Source: a virus
Reading direction: 5' to 3' (one strand)
Length of the DNA stretch: 23,841 bases
Virus record (IMG/VR): IMGVR_UViG_3300047461_000086
Span: 1-23,841 of that record
The position numbers were made by a program, and so were the translations under genes. Shown here one piece after another: positions 1 through 8,054 of this stretch. The notes beneath the pieces are model-generated. The model saw only the letters and a program-made list of their open reading frames with translations. It did not search any database and was not told the origin of the DNA. Position 1 is the stretch's first letter; every line of letters begins with the position of its first letter.

Positions 1-2
1 AA

Positions 3-332
3 CAGTTAAAACTTTGGAAGAAGTACCAAGACTATTGGTGTGAACATAAGCCAAGTATCACTGTTTATTATACAGATGACGAGTTCCTCCAAGTATCCCA
101 ATGGATATGGGAAAACTTCGACACTGTCAGTGGTATTAGCTTGTTGCCAGTTAGTGACCATGTTTATCAGCAAGCCCCTTATGAGGACATAACCACTGAG
201 AAGTACGAAGAGTTACTAGCGGCTATGCCAGTTGATGTAAATTGGGATGACCTAGAACACTTTGAGAAAGAGGATAACACTACAGGTTCGCAAGAACTAG
301 CGTGTGTCGGAGGAGCGTGTGAGATAGTCTAA
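3..332 (+). CDS. nrdJ: C-terminal end of class II (cobalamin-dependent) ribonucleotide reductase, partial
   Basis: Only the last 109 residues are present; the 5' part lies outside the window, and the open frame enters from the left edge with no start. The enzyme reduces ribonucleotide triphosphates to deoxyribonucleotides using adenosylcobalamin, supplying dNTPs for phage replication. The fragment holds the C-terminal signature of the monomeric Lactobacillus-type enzyme: HKPSITVYY, then an ENFD...SGISLLP stretch, then VYQQAPYED. The extreme C-terminus is CVGGAC followed by EIV. That CX4C pair is the swinging redox dithiol that re-reduces the active site in this family. The gene converges on the minus-strand structural genes and is the only rightward gene seen, so it probably closes the early/replication arm of the genome. 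The tail looks intact, so the gene is likely functional. The family call is firm; activity is inferred. Confidence 0.88.
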   Translation, partial: QLKLWKKYQDYWCEHKPSITVYYTDDEFLQVSQWIWENFDTVSGISLLPVSDHVYQQAPYEDITTEKYEELLAAMPVDVNWDDLEHFEKEDNTTGSQELACVGGACEIV

Positions 333-340
333 AGTAAACT

Positions 341-362
341 GGGGGCGCAATGCCCCCTTTTT
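341..362 (+). terminator. Rho-independent terminator after nrdJ
   Basis: A perfect 6-bp GC stem, GGGGGC (341-346) with GCCCCC (352-357), encloses the loop GCAAT and is followed by TTTTT (358-362). It starts 8 bases after the nrdJ stop. It sits at the meeting point of two converging transcription units and abuts the stop codon of the minus-strand gene that ends at 361. On the minus strand the bases after the stem (AGTTTACTTT) are also T-rich, so it may work weakly in both directions. Confidence 0.85.
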
Positions 363-3300
363 AATCTTCTTTTTCTTCTTGAACCCTTTCCACAACCTTT
401 TCTGCACCACCGCCTATCCAATAGTAGTATCCCGTACCCGCCACAGGAATGTTACGCATAGCTGTGTTGAAAGCATCATAGTCGTTGTCTTGTTCAAACA
501 GTATATTGTCAACAGCTTTACCTGCCTTATCAACAATAGAAGGGAACGCAGGTTGTACTAAGTTCATAGCATAACTACCGAACTCTCCTTTCTGTAAAAA
601 CTTTTCTCTGGTGTATTTACTAACAAAGAATATCTTAGCCAACGATTCAAACATAGCGTCATCAACATCAGATAAAGCGTCAGTATCAAAACCAGAACGC
701 AAGAACTGTCTGGCATTTTCTACCGTACCACCTGCCATTCCTATCGCTAAGGAATACTTAAGTGCTTCTTCAAACGCACCAGTAATATCTCCTCTTTGTC
801 CTCTCTGAATAATATTCTGTCTAATTAAACCCAACTGTTTTAAACCGAAAGATTTAAGTGAGTAGATTATTCTACCGTTTGACATTTCTAAGTATGCTCT
901 AGGCATCTCAGATAAAGAGATAGGTTGCACATCGGCTAACTCATTCCACATAAGTAGTTTAGTGTTGTCTGTTAAACGACCTGCTTGTAAGTCAGCTATT
1001 AAATTTCCCGTCTCATCTTCAAAGACAGCCCCATGTTTCTTAGCAATAGCATCAGGGTTTGCCTTAGCTAGTTTAGTATTTTTAATCCAAGACGCTTTAA
1101 TAAATGTATCTTTACCGAGCCTATCAATACGTCTAAAGCCAGAGTAGGTCAACGCCTTGTCAAGAAACTTGGTCATACCGCTTAGGTTCTGCAACTCAGC
1201 AGACACTTGATTCACCAACCCCAAGTCGTCAGCAGTTACTTTAGCTTTCTTACTACCAGTTGCTAACGCTTTAGCTGTGTTGACCACACCGTTGAGATAT
1301 AGCGAAGAACCAATATCACCTAGCTGAATCAATGCAGAGTCAAACTGACCTAGCAGTGCGGCATATTGCAAGTCCCGTACATTAGCCATGCTCTTGCCCA
1401 TAGCTTTATCAGCGGCTTCAAATCTAGCCTTAAGTAAAAGTCTAAGGTCATCCTGCTGTCCTAGAGTTAAATCCTTACCACGTTTCTTCATGTCTAAAAC
1501 GTGCTTACCTATGGTGTTATTAATTGACTGGTCTAACTCAATCTTACCTGCGTTATTATAAGCAACGGCTTTACCGAAGAACTCATGTTTAGCTATCTCT
1601 CGTTCAGCTTTGTTCACATATAACTGTAAAGCTGTAGGCATATCGTGGTAATACTTTTGTAAGTGCTGTGGTATAGTACGTATTGTACGTGCAGACTCTA
1701 AGCGTTTCTTGCCTGAAGGCGGTGCTTTACGTATAATAGCATTGGTAATTACATTAGCCGCTATCTCATCGTCTAACTCAGACCAATGACCTAAACCTCT
1801 TTTAGTAGCTTCTTTCTGTAAAGCATCATCAATGACTGAACTAGTTTTAGTTCCCACCGCTTTACGTAAACCATCTAAATCTTTGACATAACGAGGCATA
1901 TAGTTGATTAGGTAAGACATCTTAATACCTGATTTGTTTGCTCTAGTATGGATGTCGTCTAATACTTTATGTACATTCCTAAACTCATCAGACAAATCTG
2001 GGAAATGTTTGTCAGCTATTCGTCCCGCCTTAAGTACTTGACCGTTACTCAGTGCTAGTTCCATCTCATAGTACTTAGCTTTCTGCACAGGGTCTTTACT
2101 CTTACTAGCTTTACTCATCCCTGTGGTAAACTTTTCAGTTTTCTTTAATGTGTTAGCTAATGCTACGCTTGCTCTCATATCGTGGTTACGGACAGCACCC
2201 GCTAGTCTTTGGTCTACATTACGTAACACTTGAGACAAAGGCGCACCAATGAAATCCCAAGCCTTACCTATCTTAGTGGTAGAAGCTACAGGGTTGTCCA
2301 TGTTCGCCATTATCTTAGCGGCATTTTCTCTTGACAAGTAAGAAGGTTTCTTATCAGCGTGTAACAAAACATCGGCTCTGTTTTTAGCGTTAAGGCTTAA
2401 GTCTTTTTCAGCTAAAGCTACAGCTTGTTTATTAGTTACAGGCTTTCCGTTAGCTTGTTTACTATTAAATATATGATAAGCTGTACGTTGCTCTAGTTTT
2501 TCTACAATCTTGTTAGCCGTATCAGCAGAACCTTTAGTTGCTTTAGTGTTGTTTACTACATTAAGAACTTTCTTACCACTTTTTTCTATAGCCTTAACAG
2601 GCGTACGGACACCTGCTCTATATATTAAACCTGTTGTTTGTATAGGAGCAAAAGCGGCAGTAAATAACGTACCGTAAGCAAACGACTCAACAAGTTTTTC
2701 TGCGTCAGCTTCGTCCTGAACCATCTGCCTACTACCTTCACTGGCTAAACCGTATAGACCGCCTGATAAAAGCAAAGGGACAGCACCGCCACTACTGGCT
2801 ATGACTGTAGGTACTATTAGTGGGTCAGCTATCTCAGACATAATAGTTGCGGTAGCTTTGATTGACTCATCTTCCCCTGCTACATCTAAAACATCGGCAG
2901 TAATATCATAGGCTTCTCTAGCCATTACTTCTTTATTTTCTAGTAAGATGTCCTCTCTCTTTTCTGGAGGCATAGCTAAAAATTCACTACCCGTAATGCC
3001 TTGATTGCTCAACGCATCGTCATAGTAAACCTCAGCGGACACTTGCTCTAAACGACCTGTCTCAGGGTTTCGCATCATCTTGTAACGCGAGGGACTATAC
3101 GCCTCTGCTGTAGTCAACAAACGACCCGCAGTGTTGCTTGCTTTTTTAAACTGATAACCAAACTCTTCAGCGCGTGTTGTTTCCCCTACACCCTCAACGC
3201 TTTTCTTTTGACCGAACTCACCAAACCCCATGTATCTTGTAAATTCTAAAGCCGCCTGTCCTGCTTGAGGAACAGGCATAACACCCCCCATAGTAGTAGG

Positions 3301-3510
3301 CATAGCCCACTGTGGGACAGAAGACATTCTTTCTGTTTCTTGTTTACGAACCTCTTCAGGAACTACATCTTCGTAGTCTTTAATCCCCTTACTGGATTCT
3401 GCTCTATACTCACGTATAGCGTTAGCAAAGGCAAGAGCATCCTCAGTATTACCTGCGTCATCGGCTTTTATAAACGCTGACTCTAGCTGTTCAATAGTAA
3501 TCTTAGACAT
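361..3510 (-). CDS. Very large internal virion (DNA ejection) protein, putative
   Basis: This 1049-aa protein is the last gene of the leftward late block. Its size and its place after the tail genes and two smaller candidate core proteins match the largest T7-like internal virion protein (T7 gp16 is about 1300 aa). The N-terminus (residues 1-38, ITIEQLESAFIKADDAGNTE) resembles a short helical motif I associate with the starts of phage internal proteins. Residues about 229-256 and 276-297 are hydrophobic and glycine/alanine-rich, suitable for insertion into a membrane. The rest is mostly charged and helical. I see no lytic transglycosylase catalytic motif, unlike T7 gp16. Start ATG at 3510 with a weak AGGT upstream; it lies 11 bases after the previous stop. 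The role in ejecting DNA across the envelope is inferred from position and composition, not from a recognised domain. Confidence 0.6.
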   Translation of the reverse strand: MSKITIEQLESAFIKADDAGNTEDALAFANAIREYRAESSKGIKDYEDVVPEEVRKQETERMSSVPQWAMPTTMGGVMPVPQAGQAALEFTRYMGFGEFGQKKSVEGVGETTRAEEFGYQFKKASNTAGRLLTTAEAYSPSRYKMMRNPETGRLEQVSAEVYYDDALSNQGITGSEFLAMPPEKREDILLENKEVMAREAYDITADVLDVAGEDESIKATATIMSEIADPLIVPTVIASSGGAVPLLLSGGLYGLASEGSRQMVQDEADAEKLVESFAYGTLFTAAFAPIQTTGLIYRAGVRTPVKAIEKSGKKVLNVVNNTKATKGSADTANKIVEKLEQRTAYHIFNSKQANGKPVTNKQAVALAEKDLSLNAKNRADVLLHADKKPSYLSRENAAKIMANMDNPVASTTKIGKAWDFIGAPLSQVLRNVDQRLAGAVRNHDMRASVALANTLKKTEKFTTGMSKASKSKDPVQKAKYYEMELALSNGQVLKAGRIADKHFPDLSDEFRNVHKVLDDIHTRANKSGIKMSYLINYMPRYVKDLDGLRKAVGTKTSSVIDDALQKEATKRGLGHWSELDDEIAANVITNAIIRKAPPSGKKRLESARTIRTIPQHLQKYYHDMPTALQLYVNKAEREIAKHEFFGKAVAYNNAGKIELDQSINNTIGKHVLDMKKRGKDLTLGQQDDLRLLLKARFEAADKAMGKSMANVRDLQYAALLGQFDSALIQLGDIGSSLYLNGVVNTAKALATGSKKAKVTADDLGLVNQVSAELQNLSGMTKFLDKALTYSGFRRIDRLGKDTFIKASWIKNTKLAKANPDAIAKKHGAVFEDETGNLIADLQAGRLTDNTKLLMWNELADVQPISLSEMPRAYLEMSNGRIIYSLKSFGLKQLGLIRQNIIQRGQRGDITGAFEEALKYSLAIGMAGGTVENARQFLRSGFDTDALSDVDDAMFESLAKIFFVSKYTREKFLQKGEFGSYAMNLVQPAFPSIVDKAGKAVDNILFEQDNDYDAFNTAMRNIPVAGTGYYYWIGGGAEKVVERVQEEKED

Positions 3511-3521
3511 TTAACTTACCT

Positions 3522-4358
3522 TTATTTATATTTGCTTAACCTATCTTCTAAGTTTTCTTTTTCTCTTTTTGAAACCTCATTAGGGGTCATCAACCTAGAC
3601 TCACCTTTAAATTCAAACAAACCTGTTTCGGTAAGATTATCTGTGTATACCTTTTTAATGGCAATGGCTTGGGCTTGTGACAAGTCCATATTCCCCATCT
3701 TTATTAGTTTATTTGTATACTCGGCAACCTGAGTAGCTACTAGTTCTTTTTTATTGTCTGACAATTTATTCCAAGCGTCATTCCAATCTGTAGAGAACGC
3801 TCCAAAAATTCCACCTTCTTCACCCTTTGCCTCTTCGCCCGCAGTTGCTAGTAATATCTTAGTCCGTTTAATGTCAGTCCCAGAAGGTTTCTCTCCTCCC
3901 GTAGGTGCTGTAGGTTTTCTAAACAAAACTTCCTGAGCCTTTTGTAAAGCATCATCGCTATCCCCTGCTTCCATAATGTATTCTTTTATCAGGTCGTTTC
4001 CCGCTTCATCAGCAATTTTTAACAATGCTTTTTTTCTAGCTTGTGTTTTCTGTATTTTTAGTGCTTTCGCTGTTGTAGTTGCCGCACCTTCTATATTACC
4101 AGTTGCTTTTTGTGCTTGAGCAAGTCTTTGTAAACCTTCAGGACTGTTCAAGTCTATAGCCGCTAATGCTCTAGCCTGTCTGGTTTCAGGGTTTTCTTCA
4201 CCCCTCGCTTTATATCCCAAGTTAGCAAGTCTGTTTCCGTGCCTTCTGTTTACATTCATTAACCCCGAACCTAAAGTTCCTGTGTGTGGGTCAGGTTTCT
4301 TTTGTGTAGGTATTCCAGTTAAGAACCCTACTAAATCATCTCTTGGTATTTGTGACAT
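3522..4358 (-). CDS. Putative internal virion protein (middle of three)
   Basis: A 278-aa hydrophilic protein rich in Lys, Ala and Glu with predicted helices. It has no signal peptide and no membrane segment. Residues about 60-135 form an alanine-rich helical stretch (NSPEGLQRLAQAQKATGNIE and following), and the C-terminal third is charged and helical. The start is well fixed by AGGAGG six bases before ATG 4358. It sits between the 257-aa and 1049-aa genes, in the place of T7 gp15, but at 278 aa it is far shorter than gp15 (about 750 aa), so any equivalence is by position only. I do not recognise a named family. Confidence 0.5.
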   Translation of the reverse strand: MSQIPRDDLVGFLTGIPTQKKPDPHTGTLGSGLMNVNRRHGNRLANLGYKARGEENPETRQARALAAIDLNSPEGLQRLAQAQKATGNIEGAATTTAKALKIQKTQARKKALLKIADEAGNDLIKEYIMEAGDSDDALQKAQEVLFRKPTAPTGGEKPSGTDIKRTKILLATAGEEAKGEEGGIFGAFSTDWNDAWNKLSDNKKELVATQVAEYTNKLIKMGNMDLSQAQAIAIKKVYTDNLTETGLFEFKGESRLMTPNEVSKREKENLEDRLSKYK

Positions 4359-4368
4359 TGTTTACCTC

Positions 4369-5142
4369 CTAACCGAACAAGAACTTGAGATATGTTTCAT
4401 CGCGTTCACCTTTAGATGTAGCCGCATCCGCCATTAATTGAGTATAAGGGTCAAATGCTTTTTGCGTTAAGTCGCTAAACAGACCCGCACCTGTACGTCT
4501 ACCCAAGTCAGCTATCTGTGCTACGTTTGTACCTGCACCTAGCAATCCTAATGCTTGAGCCTGTGGAGTATAAGCACTTGCAAGCATTGACGTACCCATG
4601 TCAGTCATTTGTCCTAGTTCCTGCATTGATTGACCACGAGCCGCAAGGTTTGCTTTGAGCATAGCTTCTTGTTGTGCTTGTTCTTGTGCCAATAACTCAG
4701 GGTTAGCACCACCGTATGCCGCTGAACCTAAACCCATACGACCTTGAGCAAGCATACGCTCTTCTAAAGCCAAGCGTTGACGCTGTTCTTCTGGCTGTTG
4801 TATGGCTCTCATTTGGTTGTATAGTTCTTGTTGTGCAATAGCAGGGTCTTCCATTGCACGGGCAAAAGCACCTCCTGCTCCGCCTAATAAACCCTCAGAT
4901 AATTCACGTTCTCTTTGGGTTGTTGTTACATCAACACTGCCGTCAGGACTAACAGTTGCACCACCTAAACTAGATGTAACTGTAAACGGTTGAAACTTTG
5001 CCATCCCTGCGGCTTCAGTGCCGAGGTCTCTACCTAAGCCCAAAGTCGAGCCCGCTAAGTCTTGAAGGCGAGTTATGTTTGCGTGCATCGTTTGGTCAGC
5101 ACCGTAAATTTCTGCCATATCTCTAAAAGATAAATCCATCAT
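4369..5142 (-). CDS. Putative internal virion protein, Ala/Gln/Gly-rich (first of three)
   Basis: A 257-aa protein (256 from the second ATG). The middle (residues about 105-190) is rich in Gln, Ala, Leu and Met and likely helical (AIQQPEEQRQRLALEERML). Both ends have glycine-rich flexible parts. No catalytic motif is visible. Composition, size and place directly after the tail genes fit T7 gp14-type core proteins, which form the first part of the ejection channel; this is inference. Two ATG codons are adjacent. AGGAG lies only 3 bases before the first (5142) but 6 before the second (5139), so 5139 may be the true start. Confidence 0.5.
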   Translation of the reverse strand: MMDLSFRDMAEIYGADQTMHANITRLQDLAGSTLGLGRDLGTEAAGMAKFQPFTVTSSLGGATVSPDGSVDVTTTQRERELSEGLLGGAGGAFARAMEDPAIAQQELYNQMRAIQQPEEQRQRLALEERMLAQGRMGLGSAAYGGANPELLAQEQAQQEAMLKANLAARGQSMQELGQMTDMGTSMLASAYTPQAQALGLLGAGTNVAQIADLGRRTGAGLFSDLTQKAFDPYTQLMADAATSKGERDETYLKFLFG

Positions 5143-5148
5143 ATTCTC

Positions 5149-5898
5149 CTATTTAGCAACCCAACCAGTGTTGCCATCTGAACCTGTTTCTTTAACATAC
5201 AGGCTAGTTCCTGTACCCCCGCTTGTGTTTAAGTATAATGAACCAAGAGGCGCACCTACGTTATTTTCAGGTGCTCCTGCGCCTATCAGTATATGAGCAG
5301 ATTGACCACCAACTAACGCTCCTTGTCTTAACTGTAATCCGTATTCTTGAAAACTATGAGAAGGATAATCACCCCAAATTAAACCAATGCCTGTTCCTGT
5401 GCTTCCAAACTTTAACTCTGTTGTTGTATTAGGAGTATTAAAACTAATGAACGCCCCTGCTTGGTTGTTTGTAGTGTTAGTATTTTCTATCTTAAAAATA
5501 GTACCAAAAGAACTTGAGTCGTCAGTTTGAAACTTTAGTATTCCAGTACCTGCTTCTTTAATAACACTGTCTGAACCATCGTGATAAAGTTGTAAATCAT
5601 TTGAGTTACCAAAATTTAAAGAAATGTTATCTTGAAAATACTTAGCGGCAGTTATGTTTTGGCTTGTGTTGGTTGTTGCATAGTTTGCAAGAATACCGTC
5701 AACAGTTGTATCTAAAGCAGTTAAATCTGATTGCAATGCTTTGTCAGTTACATCTGTGCTATCTGCTTTACTAGCAATGGCTGACGCTATAGCCGCATAC
5801 TCCGTTGCGTGTTCTGACGCTCTAACTCTTTTATTAGCATCACCTGAAGGAAGAGCGTCTTTCTCACTCCAGTTAGCTTGTACACTATAATCGCTCAT
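5149..5898 (-). CDS. Tail fibre-like virion protein
   Basis: 249 aa. The N-terminus (residues 1-60) is helical with an alanine-rich stretch (YAAIASAIASKADSTDVTDK) typical of a trimeric fibre stem. From about residue 85 it becomes Gly/Asn/Thr/Ser-rich beta sequence, including a LQLYHDGSDSVIKE motif that recurs in fibres of marine phages. The C-terminus ends in a GSLYLNTSGGTGTSLYVKE-like beta segment and GNTGWVAK, a pattern common at fibre tips. The ATG follows the stop of the hub gene with no gap. It is separated by about 7 kb from the main fibre cluster, so it may be an adaptor or second fibre attached to the tail hub. No intramolecular chaperone is visible. Confidence 0.65.
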   Translation of the reverse strand: MSDYSVQANWSEKDALPSGDANKRVRASEHATEYAAIASAIASKADSTDVTDKALQSDLTALDTTVDGILANYATTNTSQNITAAKYFQDNISLNFGNSNDLQLYHDGSDSVIKEAGTGILKFQTDDSSSFGTIFKIENTNTTNNQAGAFISFNTPNTTTELKFGSTGTGIGLIWGDYPSHSFQEYGLQLRQGALVGGQSAHILIGAGAPENNVGAPLGSLYLNTSGGTGTSLYVKETGSDGNTGWVAK

Positions 5899-7404
5899 TT
5901 AGATAAGTCTCCCAGTTAAAGCGTGTATATCCATTTGTTGTATGGAATATGAAGCATCGTTAATTATTGATTCAATACCTACAGTAACTACCGTACCGCT
6001 ACCATTAGCATTTACTGTGGGTGTATGTATGTCTATAGAGATTCCGTATTCTGACTCAACGTATTCAAATACTTCTGTATCTCCAGTGTCTGTGTATTCA
6101 GCAACAGGTGACTGTGATACATCACTTTGGAATACAGAGATGTTATAGTTTCTGCTATAGTCGTAACCCCAGTTTAGTGTTGTCTGTGCTGAAGCGTCTC
6201 CGATAACAACTAAGTTAAACTTCTTTAAGAATTTTAAATTAGAAGCAGAACCAAAGTCCATAGGGTTAGTAAAGTATCTTAAGTTATATTCTTCACCGTT
6301 GTCTAAAAACCCGCTGTACTTAAACAAGCCTTTGTCTGTAGCCAATAACAAGTCTTCGTTTCTACGAACAAACCCATCTTTAATCTTAAGACCAGACCAA
6401 GTGGTTACTCTGTGCGCTCCGTTTTCTAAAGCACTCCTCATGTCAAAGCAGTACGTCTTGTTTAACTCAGGAAGGAACAACAAGTAAAAAGCATTCTTCG
6501 CAGAGTACACTGATGATATATTACTAGCGTGACCAATAACATCGTTGATTAAATCGTTACGTACATTCATACTGATGTCACGCATAGGTAAAGACTTCTG
6601 CTGTACTACTCTACCCAATGAGCGAACACCTGTGTCTGACAAAAAGATTACATCAGTACCTGTGTTCTGAACTGAGTCTCTAGCCGTACAGCCTACGCCT
6701 ACAATAGTATCTTGCAAAGTCATAGTAGCAGGACTAGCCGCACCCTTGTATATAATAATAGATTTTTTACACAGTATAAACAAGAAGTCGTTGTGTGCCG
6801 CAAGTGCTACTACTTCATCGTGACCGTTAGGGAACACAGTAGTTAAGTCAAGGTATCCTGCTGTACCTGAGTTCCAAGTAGTACCGATTAGCAAATCTGA
6901 CCAGTATACTACTGTATTGTTATCGTCAGTGTCTACAGCCCATAAACGTCCGTAAGCAGCTATAGCCTCATTAGCCTTAGGAACACTTGTGCCTTGTATT
7001 ACAGTAAACGTATCTGTTGATATGTCATACTCTAAAGGGTCTTGACCTCTTTTAAACAAATATGTTTTGTCGTTAAAGTTTACAGCCTTCCAGTTACCAC
7101 CTGCAATAGTGCCTTGCGTTTCATAGCCGTCATCTGCTGTATATAGGTTGTCAGCGTCTGATGCAACAATAGAAAGGTTGCCGTCCTTGTCTGTAGCTTC
7201 AAAAACAAAGTCAATGTTTTTTTCTGGGTTATCAGCCACAATACCAACAATACCATTACGTGCACCAACACGCCCAAATTGGTCTATAATGCAGTTGTCA
7301 GCCTCTCTAGCAAAAGAAGTGTCTAACCCTATGGGTGAATCTTGCGTGTTTATACCCGCAAATCCTGGGGCTCTGACGGTTATGTTCTGAAGTTGTTGTG
7401 CCAT
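5899..7404 (-). CDS. Tail hub/nozzle protein, P22 gp10- or T7 gp12-like, putative
   Basis: 501 aa, rich in short beta strands with repeated loops such as RVGARNGI, YTADDGYETQ, YGRLWAVDTDDN, VIFLSDTGVRSLG and LLLATDKGLFKYSG. This fits a beta-propeller-like tail hub. In podoviruses such a protein sits below the adaptor and forms the tail tube or plug that keeps packaged DNA in. Its length is close to P22 gp10 (about 470 aa) and shorter than T7 gp12 (about 790 aa). It directly follows the 215-aa adaptor with a TAATG overlap at 7404, the same adaptor-then-hub order as T7 genes 11 and 12. The function is from fold impression and gene order. Confidence 0.65.
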   Translation of the reverse strand: MAQQLQNITVRAPGFAGINTQDSPIGLDTSFAREADNCIIDQFGRVGARNGIVGIVADNPEKNIDFVFEATDKDGNLSIVASDADNLYTADDGYETQGTIAGGNWKAVNFNDKTYLFKRGQDPLEYDISTDTFTVIQGTSVPKANEAIAAYGRLWAVDTDDNNTVVYWSDLLIGTTWNSGTAGYLDLTTVFPNGHDEVVALAAHNDFLFILCKKSIIIYKGAASPATMTLQDTIVGVGCTARDSVQNTGTDVIFLSDTGVRSLGRVVQQKSLPMRDISMNVRNDLINDVIGHASNISSVYSAKNAFYLLFLPELNKTYCFDMRSALENGAHRVTTWSGLKIKDGFVRRNEDLLLATDKGLFKYSGFLDNGEEYNLRYFTNPMDFGSASNLKFLKKFNLVVIGDASAQTTLNWGYDYSRNYNISVFQSDVSQSPVAEYTDTGDTEVFEYVESEYGISIDIHTPTVNANGSGTVVTVGIESIINDASYSIQQMDIHALTGRLI

Positions 7405-8051
7405 TAGCAGTCCGTCCAGATAGTTTCATGTGGGAAACGTGACGCATCCATAGCAATAGCGTCAGCCAATGTATTCTGTGCAATGCTTGATAGTTCTGCC
7501 GATGAAGTGCCGCCTTGTTCTCCTCGCTCTCTTGATGCAAACGCAGTTGCAAACTGTATGACAGGAGAACTAGGTACTAGCAGTCTCTCAGTATCTGAGG
7601 TCATTCTGTCTGGTCTGTCTACAATGTTAAACCGTAACGTGTACGCCTTGTCAGGCTTAGGATATAAGTCTACAATACTTTCACCTGTGTCACTTACACC
7701 GTTGTATGAAAAGAAATCAGGAGAACCTTTAACAGGGTCAGCTACTAAGTATGCGTTGTTCATCCAAGTAGAACTCTGGTTACGCATGAACACATTAGAT
7801 GTGTCGTTGATAACATCAAGGACGCTGAAGGAGTTATTAGTACCTGTCAACTCGTAGCTGATTACATCGTCAACAGTAGTGACAGTAATTGTTTTACGAA
7901 GTGCTGACCAGTCCCAAGCATTCTCAACAAAATTCTTAGCATCGTTGACAAACTCTCCGATTAGTTTTGCATACGAGTTGCTGTCAACACTACTTACTTC
8001 GTTCTCTCGCATTCTCCGTAGCACACTGTTTACTAAATCTAAATAAGTCAT
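7404..8051 (-). CDS. Head-tail adaptor (tail tubular protein A-like), putative
   Basis: 215 aa. The N-terminal helical part (TYLDLVNSVLRRMRENEVSS, then LIGEFVNDAKNFVENAWDWSALR) is the pattern I know from podovirus adaptor proteins of the T7 gp11 / P22 gp4 class, which bind under the portal as a dodecameric ring. The middle is beta-rich (ITVTTVDDVISYEL onwards) and the end is again helical (RLLVPSSPVIQFATAFASRE). Length is close to T7 gp11 (196 aa). GAGG lies upstream of the ATG and overlaps the end of the previous gene; the stop shares bases with the next start. Confidence 0.7.
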   Translation of the reverse strand: MTYLDLVNSVLRRMRENEVSSVDSNSYAKLIGEFVNDAKNFVENAWDWSALRKTITVTTVDDVISYELTGTNNSFSVLDVINDTSNVFMRNQSSTWMNNAYLVADPVKGSPDFFSYNGVSDTGESIVDLYPKPDKAYTLRFNIVDRPDRMTSDTERLLVPSSPVIQFATAFASRERGEQGGTSSAELSSIAQNTLADAIAMDASRFPHETIWTDC

Positions 8052-8054
8052 TAC

